Below are positions 57,709 through 64,000 of a DNA stretch of 64,000 nucleotides, piece after piece. The number at the start of each line of letters is the position of its first letter. The stretch's first letter is position 1. Both the position numbers and the translations under genes were made by a program. Under the pieces are notes generated by a model, which worked only from the letters and a program-made list of their open reading frames with translations, did not search any database and had not been told where the DNA came from. This DNA comes from Mangrovibacter plantisponsor (lineage in GTDB: Bacteria > Pseudomonadota > Gammaproteobacteria > Enterobacterales > Enterobacteriaceae), in contig NZ_QGTS01000017.1 in NCBI RefSeq assembly GCF_003182475.1, forward strand, positions 1-64,000, given 5' to 3'.

Positions 57709-58157
57709 CCACCACAATTCGGGGCGCCCGCCCGGAAGATGAAGCCGCCTGGCGCGCTTTATGGCAGGGTTACACCACATTTTATGGCAGTGACATCCCT
57801 GAACCGGTTACCCGATACACCTGGCAACGGGCTCTGGACCCGGCGTCCCCATTAGGAATTCGGCTGGCAGTTTGTAATGAACAGATTGCCGGTTTTAGCC
57901 TGTATGTGACCCATGAAGGCTCATGGGTCACCACCCCGGTGTGTTACCTCGAAGACTTATTTGTTGACCCTGCTGTACGTGGGCAGGGGCTGGGGCGGGC
58001 GCTGATTGATGACCTGATTCACCAGGCTCTGCAAAACAACTGGTCCCGGCTCTACTGGCATACTCGTGAGGGGAACCCTGCGCGAAAACTGTATGACCAG
58101 TTTACCCAGGCCGATGACTATGTGCGTTACCAGCTTGCTATGCCTGCCAACTCTTAA
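57705..58157 (+). CDS. GNAT acetyltransferase
   Basis: A 150-residue GNAT domain with IRGARPEDEAAWRALWQGYTTFYG at the N-terminus and the CoA loop DLFVDPAVRGQGLGRALIDDLI (about 84-105). The family acts on small amines; the substrate is not determinable. Second of a coupled pair. Confidence 0.86.
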   Translation: MTTTIRGARPEDEAAWRALWQGYTTFYGSDIPEPVTRYTWQRALDPASPLGIRLAVCNEQIAGFSLYVTHEGSWVTTPVCYLEDLFVDPAVRGQGLGRALIDDLIHQALQNNWSRLYWHTREGNPARKLYDQFTQADDYVRYQLAMPANS

Positions 58158-58292
58158 TAGCGTGTGGTTCGGTCTGGCGGGAAATATTCAACATTGCCCG
58201 GTATGACGGATAGCAATGAGTGTAACTGCGCAATAAACAGTAATTACTTTTCATGCCAGATTAATCTCAACATCTCTGAAATGATAATTTTT

Positions 58293-59171
58293 ATGCCCAT
58301 GATAAATTTAATAAAAAAACATCTTATTAAAACCACGGCATCCATTAATAAGTTTTTGATTGTTCTTTTTTTATTATCGGGAACCGGGTGTGTTGCTGAC
58401 CGAACCACCACCGCACAGGACATAGCCCAAAAAGGACAGCTAACCGAAAAAGTTGTCGTCACTCCTGAGTTTAGTTTTCTTACCTGGCAACGTATAAATA
58501 CACCATCACAGCCACTTACTATTTATATTGAAGGCGATGGTCTGGCATGGATTTCACGCTACCAGCCATCATCTGACCCTACGCCGAAAAACCCCGTCGC
58601 ACTGCGGCTGGCTGCGCTGGATCCCGGGAATAATGTGGTATATATCGCCCGCCCCTGCCAGTACATTGGCGTAGGCAGTAACCCTGCCTGCCAGATACCT
58701 TACTGGACAAGCAAGCGGTTTTCTGCGGATGTGATTAACGCGATGTCCGAAGCAATTGACAAGGTTAAACAAAGTACCTCAGCAACTAAAATTCAATTAG
58801 TGGGTTATTCAGGTGGCGGTACAGTTGCTGCATTATTAGCTGAACAACGTAAGGATGTATTATCTTTGCGCACTGTAGCGGGTTACCTTGATATTGAATA
58901 TGTGAATCAGTTACATCATGTATCGCCAATGCCCGATTCGCTTAACCCAGCCGATGATGCGGGTAAATTAGCACTTACTCCTCAAATTCATTTTAGTGGT
59001 GCACTTGATACGCTCATTACCCCTGAAGTTGCCCGGCGTTTTACCCGGCAAACGGGTGGCAGTTGTGCGCACGCTGTGCTGGTTCCCGGAATGACGCATC
59101 AGGGCCCATGGGAAACACAGTGGCTCTATTTACTCCAACAGAAACCTGAATGCAGCAATAGAGAACAATAA
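58293..59171 (+). CDS. Alpha/beta hydrolase, probable lipoprotein
   Basis: A 292-residue protein with an N-terminal basic/hydrophobic segment ending LLSGTGC (Cys 33), an imperfect lipobox, so it is likely exported and perhaps lipidated. The nucleophile elbow GYSGGG (Gly-x-Ser-x-Gly) lies near residue 176, and a C-terminal His occurs in GMTHQGPW. Substrate unknown. The 5' third is markedly AT-rich compared with neighbours, hinting at foreign origin. ATGs at 58281, 58293 and 58299 are all possible; none has a good ribosome site. Confidence 0.8.
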   Translation: MPMINLIKKHLIKTTASINKFLIVLFLLSGTGCVADRTTTAQDIAQKGQLTEKVVVTPEFSFLTWQRINTPSQPLTIYIEGDGLAWISRYQPSSDPTPKNPVALRLAALDPGNNVVYIARPCQYIGVGSNPACQIPYWTSKRFSADVINAMSEAIDKVKQSTSATKIQLVGYSGGGTVAALLAEQRKDVLSLRTVAGYLDIEYVNQLHHVSPMPDSLNPADDAGKLALTPQIHFSGALDTLITPEVARRFTRQTGGSCAHAVLVPGMTHQGPWETQWLYLLQQKPECSNREQ

Positions 59172-59239
59172 GAATTTATCCGGGGCAATCATTGACAAGC
59201 CATTCAGACATAAAGCCGCTTAATGTAGTAATCACTTCA

Positions 59240-59268
59240 GGCCTGGTGCCATTTTTCAACACCAGGCC
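59240..59268. other. Hairpin between the hydrolase and dmlA-like genes
   Basis: Nine-base stem GGCCTGGTG/CACCAGGCC with an 11-base T-rich loop and no T-run after either arm. It lies between convergent genes and may slow polymerase or protect 3' ends. Confidence 0.45.
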
Positions 59269-59274
59269 ATGTTA

Positions 59275-60339
59275 TTACAGGGCCGCGGCTATCGCTTCCC
59301 CCAGCTCAGTAGTGCTGGCTGTTCCACCCAGGTCACGGGTCAGGCAATGCCCTTCTGCCAGCGTTTTTTCTATTGCCTGCAAAACTGCGGCTCCAGCTTC
59401 AGCGTAGCCCAAATGCTCCAGCATCATTGCGCCACACCAAATCTGGCCAATCGGGTTGGCGACACCTTTACCGGCAATATCTGGCGCAGAACCATGTACC
59501 GGTTCAAACAGGCTGGGGAAACGGCGCTCTGGGTTGATGTTGGCAGAAGGGGCAATACCGATAGTGCCAGTACAGGCCGGGCCAAGGTCTGAAAGAATAT
59601 CGCCAAACAGATTACTGGCAACCACCACATCGAACCAGTCAGGGTGTAAAACAAAATTCGCAGTAAGAATATCAATATGGAATTTATCTACAGATACCGA
59701 CGGGTACTGCTGTGCTATCTCTGCCACACGGCTGTCCCAGTAGGGCATAGTGATCGCGATACCATTCGATTTAGTGGCCGATGTCAGGTGTTTTTTCGGG
59801 CGGCACTGAGCCAGCTCGAACGCGAATTTCACTACGCGATCCACGCCGGTTCGCGTCATTACGGTTTCCTGAATCACCACTTCCCGTTCAGTACCAGGAA
59901 ACATCGTGCCACCGACACTGGAATATTCTCCTTCGGTGTTTTCCCGCACCACATAGAAATCGATATCGCCCGGTTGCCGGTTTGCCAGAGGCGCTTTCAC
60001 ACCAGGCATTAAACGTACTGGCCGCAAATTTACATACTGGTCAAACTCCCGGCGAAACTGGAGTAAAGACTCCCACAACGACACGTGATCCGGCACGACA
60101 TCCGGCCAGCCCACAGCACCAAAATAGATGGCATCACAGGCCTGTAACTGTTCACGCCAGTTATCCGGCAACATTTTGCCATGCTGCTGCCAGTATTCCG
60201 CACTGGCGAAGTCATGCCATTGCCATTCCAGAGGGATTGAGAATTTACTGGCAGCCGCGTTCATCACCCGAACGCCCTCCGGCATCACTTCCTTGCCTAT
60301 ACCATCTCCGGGAATTACTGCGATTTTATGAACAGCCAT
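59275..60339 (-). CDS. D-malate / tartrate dehydrogenase (DmlA/TtuC type)
   Basis: A 354-residue NAD-dependent beta-decarboxylating dehydrogenase that should convert D-malate to pyruvate or act on tartrate. It has the IAVIPGDGIGKEVMPEGVRV start, the substrate arginines in LRPVRLMPG, the YVVRENTEGEYSS loop and the metal aspartates in NLFGDILSDLGPACTG. Similarity to E. coli DmlA is high throughout. ATG 60339 has AGGTG six bases before it. Divergent from a LysR regulator, as dmlA is from dmlR in E. coli. Malate and tartrate activities cannot be separated here. Confidence 0.87.
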   Translation of the reverse strand: MAVHKIAVIPGDGIGKEVMPEGVRVMNAAASKFSIPLEWQWHDFASAEYWQQHGKMLPDNWREQLQACDAIYFGAVGWPDVVPDHVSLWESLLQFRREFDQYVNLRPVRLMPGVKAPLANRQPGDIDFYVVRENTEGEYSSVGGTMFPGTEREVVIQETVMTRTGVDRVVKFAFELAQCRPKKHLTSATKSNGIAITMPYWDSRVAEIAQQYPSVSVDKFHIDILTANFVLHPDWFDVVVASNLFGDILSDLGPACTGTIGIAPSANINPERRFPSLFEPVHGSAPDIAGKGVANPIGQIWCGAMMLEHLGYAEAGAAVLQAIEKTLAEGHCLTRDLGGTASTTELGEAIAAAL

Positions 60340-60422
60340 TGCATGCACCTTTGGGTTGTTTATGCCTGTATTGCAGTATATGTTTTCATTTCAGGTTAAT
60401 AATTGGCTTAAAATGAAATCCA

Positions 60423-61370
60423 ATGTTTCTTAAAAGTAAAGAAACCAGAACTTCAACAGACGATATGGCATTCTTCATGCGCCTTGCTTCTGCCGGGAGC
60501 CTGACGGAGGCCGCCCGGGAAATGGGGTTATCTTTGCCTGCGGTCAGTAAGCGCCTGCGGTTACTCGAAGAGCGCCTTGGGGTGCAGTTGCTGCACAGAA
60601 CCACTCGCCGTATCGAACTGACACCAGAAGGCAAAAGCTACTTTGAAGGCGCCCGGCCTTTGCTGGACCAGTTACTCGAACTGGAAGACAGAATCAGCAG
60701 CCAAAACCCAATGTTACGCGGGTCGCTCAACATTAATGCGTCATTTGGTTTTGGGCGGCGTTTTGTTGCACCCTGTTTATCGCGTTTTGCCGCCCTTCAC
60801 CCGCAACTGAATATCACACTGCAACTCACCAGCCAGCCGCTTAATTTCCTTGATGCACAAATGGATATTGATATCCGGGTTGGTGAGCCGCCGGATGCCC
60901 GGCTGGTGGCCCGCAAGCTACGCGATAACCCGCGAGTGCTGTGTTGTTCGCCAGGTTATGCCGCACAGCATGGGTTGCCTGCCAGTGTAAACGACTTGGC
61001 AAAGCACAGTTGTATTCTGCTTAAGCAATTTGACAGTGATTTTGCTTTGTGGCGCATGAGCCGGGGAAAGCAGGCCATCAGCCAGAAAGTTCACGGCCAC
61101 CTGGTGACCAATGATGGTGAAGTCGCCATGAGAATGGCAATCGACGGGCACGGCATTTTGCTGCGTTCCTGGTGGGACGCAGGGCCCAGTATTGCCTGCG
61201 GTGAACTGGTACATGTCCTACCGGAATGGCAGGCTACTGGCGGGAACATTTACGCAGTCTGGCTCCCTCAGCGCACGCCCCATAACCGGATTACTGCGTT
61301 TGTGGAGTACCTGGCTGCACAACTGCAAGGCGATGCCGGGCAACATCTGCCAGGCAGGCTCACTAACTGA
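60423..61370 (+). CDS. LysR-family regulator divergent from the D-malate/tartrate dehydrogenase
   Basis: A 315-residue LysR protein: winged helix FMRLASAGSLTEAAREMGLSLPAVSKRLRLLEERLGVQLLHRTTRRIELT (about 18-66) and an effector domain opening GSLNINASFGFGRR. It likely activates the divergent dehydrogenase in response to its substrate. The intergenic gap is 83 bases. ATG 60423 lacks a clear Shine-Dalgarno. The 3' end abuts yhiN. Confidence 0.86.
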   Translation: MFLKSKETRTSTDDMAFFMRLASAGSLTEAAREMGLSLPAVSKRLRLLEERLGVQLLHRTTRRIELTPEGKSYFEGARPLLDQLLELEDRISSQNPMLRGSLNINASFGFGRRFVAPCLSRFAALHPQLNITLQLTSQPLNFLDAQMDIDIRVGEPPDARLVARKLRDNPRVLCCSPGYAAQHGLPASVNDLAKHSCILLKQFDSDFALWRMSRGKQAISQKVHGHLVTNDGEVAMRMAIDGHGILLRSWWDAGPSIACGELVHVLPEWQATGGNIYAVWLPQRTPHNRITAFVEYLAAQLQGDAGQHLPGRLTN

Positions 61371-61374
61371 ATGG

Positions 61375-62568
61375 TTAGTTGCCAGCCAGCGCCTGGGCAC
61401 ACGCCCACGCGGAACTCCACGCCCACTGGAAGTTGTAACCACCCAGCCAGCCGGTGACATCAACCACTTCACCAATAAAATAGAGCCCGGGCACTGTGCG
61501 GGCTTCCATGGTACGGGAAGAAAGCGCATGGGTATCGACGCCGCCAAGCGTTACTTCGGCAGTACGGTAACCTTCGGTGCCATTTGGCACCACTTCCCAC
61601 TGCGACAGTTGTGCGACCAGCTCCGCCTGCTGGCGTGAATTAAGCTGTTTCAGAGTGACATCCGGCACCAATCCCAGTGACATCAGCACTTCGATTAACC
61701 GCTTTGGTAATAACATGGCCAGGGTGTTTTTCAGGCTCTGGTTCGGGTGCGCCTGGCGTTGTTCATCCAGTAGTGCATCCACACCACCATCGGGGGCCAG
61801 GTTAACCATGACCGGTTCACCAGCCCGCCAGTAACTGGAAATTTGCAGCACTGCCGGGCCAGACATGCCCCGGTGCGTGAACAAAATATTTTCACGAAAT
61901 TGCGTGCCATCCTGCGCGGTTACCACCGAAGGGAGCGATACCCCGGACAAAGTTTGCAACTGTTCCAGCAAGGGTTTATGCAGCGTGAATGGCACCAGGC
62001 CTGCCCGGGTAGGCAATACGGGGAGGCCAAACTGCTCAGCGACTTTATAGCCAAAAGGAGAGGCTCCCAGACCGGGCATAGACAAGCCGCCACTGGCAAC
62101 CACCAGCTTGTTTGCGTGAATTTCCGCGCCATTAAGCTGCAGCGTATAGCCCTGCTCATTGCGTTCAATAGTTAACACTTCACTGCGTAACCGCAATGTC
62201 ACGTTACCCTGCTGGCACTCATCAAGCAGCATGGTGACAATTTGTTCTGCTGAATCATCACAAAATAACTGCCCCAGCGTCTTTTCATGCCAGGCAATAC
62301 CATGGCGGGAAACCATGTCGATAAAATCCCATTGGGTATAGCGTGCCAGAGCAGATTTGCAAAAATGGGGGTTTGAGCTCAAATAGGCCGCAGGTTCGAT
62401 ATAAAGGTTAGTAAAGTTGCAACGACCACCACCAGACATAAGAATTTTTCTGCCTGGTTTTTTTCCGTTGTCCAGTACCATGACGCGCAAACCCGCCTGC
62501 CCGGCCTGAGCCGCGCAAAATAACCCGGCCGCACCCGCGCCAATCACCACCACATCGAATTGTTCCAC
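61375..62568 (-). CDS. yhiN: FAD-dependent oxidoreductase YhiN (HI0933-like)
   Basis: A 397-residue flavoprotein of unknown reaction. The FAD-binding VIGAGAAGLFCAAQAG (about 9-24) and the family block GKKPGRKILMSGGGRCNFTN follow, with a C-terminal GLYFIGEVVDVTGWLGGYNFQWAWSSAW FAD contact. Position beside pitA matches E. coli. Four bases separate its stop from the convergent LysR gene. Confidence 0.92.
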   Translation of the reverse strand: MEQFDVVVIGAGAAGLFCAAQAGQAGLRVMVLDNGKKPGRKILMSGGGRCNFTNLYIEPAAYLSSNPHFCKSALARYTQWDFIDMVSRHGIAWHEKTLGQLFCDDSAEQIVTMLLDECQQGNVTLRLRSEVLTIERNEQGYTLQLNGAEIHANKLVVASGGLSMPGLGASPFGYKVAEQFGLPVLPTRAGLVPFTLHKPLLEQLQTLSGVSLPSVVTAQDGTQFRENILFTHRGMSGPAVLQISSYWRAGEPVMVNLAPDGGVDALLDEQRQAHPNQSLKNTLAMLLPKRLIEVLMSLGLVPDVTLKQLNSRQQAELVAQLSQWEVVPNGTEGYRTAEVTLGGVDTHALSSRTMEARTVPGLYFIGEVVDVTGWLGGYNFQWAWSSAWACAQALAGN

Positions 62569-62793
62569 GCTTTCCCCCTGTTTTATCTGGCGGCGAATTG
62601 TAAAGATAGTCCGTTAATCACACCAGCACAAAAGCCAATCTTTCAGATATCCCATTGAATTATTACAAGTTAATGACAGTCAGCGAAAAAAGCGACGCAA
62701 TTTAAATCAAAAAAAGTCTATTTTCACTTTGCCCCCGGCGCAGTTGTCCTGGATAATGCGCCGCGTTCATGTCCACAGAATGGCTTAACGTCT
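62569..62793. promoter_or_regulatory. yhiN/pitA divergent intergenic region
   Basis: 225 AT-rich bases holding both promoters. I find no specific operator that I can support. A GTCC-rich stretch lies just before pitA. Confidence 0.4.
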
Positions 62794-64000
62794 ATGCTAC
62801 ATCTCTTTGCAGACCTGGATTTGCATACCGGGTTGTTATTGGTTCTCGCACTGGCCTTCGTGTTGTTCTACGAAGCCATCAATGGTTTTCACGATACCGC
62901 AAACGCTGTCGCCACCGTCATTTATACGCGTGCGATGCGTTCACAGCTGGCTGTTATGATGGCTGCGGTATTTAACTTCTTCGGCGTCCTGTTGGGCGGG
63001 CTGAGTGTTGCTTATGCCATCGTTCACATGCTGCCAACAGACTTATTATTGAATGTAGGTTCCGCACACGGTCTTGCCATGGTGTTTTCCATGTTGCTTG
63101 CCGCCATTATCTGGAACCTTGGCACCTGGTACTTTGGATTACCGGCATCCAGCTCTCATACTCTGATCGGCGCCATTATAGGTATTGCCCTGACGAACGC
63201 CCTGATGACTGGTACATCTGTTGTGGATGCACTCAATATTCCAAAAGTTATCAATATTTTTGCCTCCCTAATCGTTTCTCCAATTGTCGGCCTGGTTCTG
63301 GCGGGCGGGCTGGTGTATTTATTGCGCCGCTACTGGAACGGCACCAAAAAGCGCCGCCGTGTCCACTTAACGCCTGCTGAGCGCGAAAAGCAGGATGGTA
63401 AAAAAAGGCCTCCATTCTGGACGCGTATCGCTCTGATTGTTTCTGCTATTGGCGTTAGTTTCTCCCATGGCGCGAACGACGGGCAGAAAGGTATCGGGCT
63501 GATTATGCTGGTTCTGATTGGCGTGGCCCCTGCCGGTTTTGTGGTAAACATGAATTCAACAGGTTACGACATCACCCGTACCCGGGATGCCGTCACTAAC
63601 GTCGAACTCTACTTCCAGCAGCATGGTGAAGCATTTAAACATGTCATTGATATGGCTCCTCCGGCTAATCTGGAGCCAATCCCGGGTGAAGCCCATGAGT
63701 TCCATTGCGATGCCAGCCGTGCTGTGTTTGCGCTGGATACTGCCAAAGGCCTGTTAGCCAACCTCGACAGCTATGAAAAATTGAGCCTGGAGCAACGCAG
63801 CCATTTACGCCGTATGATGCTGTGTATTGCCGATACGACAGACAAAGTGGCTAATCTGCCGGAAACCAACTCCGACGATAAACGCTACCTCAAGAAACTC
63901 AAAGGCGACATGCTGAGCACCATCGAATACGCGCCCATCTGGATTATTATGGCGGTAGCGCTGGCTCTGGGTATCGGTACCATGATTGGCTGGCGCCGTG
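62794..64000 (+). CDS. pitA: Low-affinity phosphate/metal transporter PitA (5' part)
   Basis: PitA is a proton-coupled metal-phosphate symporter of the inner membrane. The window holds the first 402 codons of about 499; the frame stays open to the edge. Visible are [29 protein letters not shown] and its repeat [18 protein letters not shown] (the two PiT signature motifs), and a hydrophilic loop of about 150 residues between the halves. The start follows E. coli homology ([20 protein letters not shown]). Confidence 0.95.
   Translation, partial: MLHLFADLDLHTGLLLVLALAFVLFYEAINGFHDTANAVATVIYTRAMRSQLAVMMAAVFNFFGVLLGGLSVAYAIVHMLPTDLLLNVGSAHGLAMVFSMLLAAIIWNLGTWYFGLPASSSHTLIGAIIGIALTNALMTGTSVVDALNIPKVINIFASLIVSPIVGLVLAGGLVYLLRRYWNGTKKRRRVHLTPAEREKQDGKKRPPFWTRIALIVSAIGVSFSHGANDGQKGIGLIMLVLIGVAPAGFVVNMNSTGYDITRTRDAVTNVELYFQQHGEAFKHVIDMAPPANLEPIPGEAHEFHCDASRAVFALDTAKGLLANLDSYEKLSLEQRSHLRRMMLCIADTTDKVANLPETNSDDKRYLKKLKGDMLSTIEYAPIWIIMAVALALGIGTMIGWRR

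Noticed and set aside
43134-61374. Genomic island with integrase or att repeats
   Set aside because: The block is accessory in content, but no integrase, transposase, tRNA or flanking direct repeat was seen, so an island claim is not supported.
1-64000. CRISPR arrays, tRNA or rRNA genes, insertion sequences
   Set aside because: No regularly spaced direct repeats, cloverleaf sequences or transposase frames were found by reading.

Overview
The window is a chromosomal segment from a member of the Enterobacteriaceae that is neither Escherichia coli nor Salmonella. Gene order and protein sequence follow the E. coli gntUK-to-pitA stretch closely: gntU-gntK-gntR-yhhW-(ryhB)-yhhY-yhhA-ugpQCEAB-livFGMHK-panZ-livJ-rpoH-ftsXEY-rsmD-yhhLMN-zntA-tusA-yhhQ-dcrB-yhhS and, at the far right, yhiN-pitA. 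Several E. coli neighbours are absent (yhhX, ggt, the nik region), and three blocks found elsewhere or not at all in E. coli are inserted. I cannot name the genus from the sequence alone.

Layout. 1-51 is the start of an unidentified leftward gene. 0.4-10.5 kb holds gluconate uptake and phosphorylation with their repressor, a pirin-like quercetinase, the iron-stress sRNA RyhB with its Fur box, an acetyltransferase, and the phosphate-starvation glycerol-3-phosphate importer Ugp preceded by Pho boxes. 10.7-17.6 kb holds the branched-chain amino acid importer Liv with its two binding proteins and the PanD maturation factor PanZ. 17.8-23.5 kb is the first insertion: an aromatic-amino-acid-type permease with gabD and gabT, divergent from a GabR-like MocR regulator. 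23.5-34.5 kb is a conserved core: heat-shock sigma factor, FtsX/FtsE/FtsY, 16S rRNA methyltransferase, zinc exporter with a ZntR promoter, TusA, the queuosine-precursor transporter YhhQ behind a preQ1-I-type riboswitch, and DcrB. 34.5-43.1 kb carries YhhS and the complete arnBCADTEF operon for adding aminoarabinose to lipid A, with a PmrA-box-like site upstream.

43.5-61.4 kb is accessory. It starts with a divergent LysR/short-chain dehydrogenase pair and an isolated acetyltransferase. Next comes a catabolic locus at 46.3-55.4 kb. Its left arm (RidA, ProC-like imine reductase, M20D amidohydrolase) and a GntR/FCD regulator point left; its right arm is a complete Liv-type ABC importer plus a VOC protein. 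Three copies of a 14-bp palindrome lie between the arms. The members suggest import and deamidation of an N-acylated amino acid-like compound followed by imine chemistry; the substrate is unknown. Beyond it are three more acetyltransferases with a LysR regulator, an AT-rich lipoprotein-like alpha/beta hydrolase, and a D-malate/tartrate dehydrogenase divergent from its LysR regulator. yhiN and the 5' part of pitA return to the conserved order.

I saw no tRNA or rRNA gene, insertion sequence, prophage gene or CRISPR array. Assignments of E. coli orthologues rest on remembered sequence similarity and synteny, not on a search.
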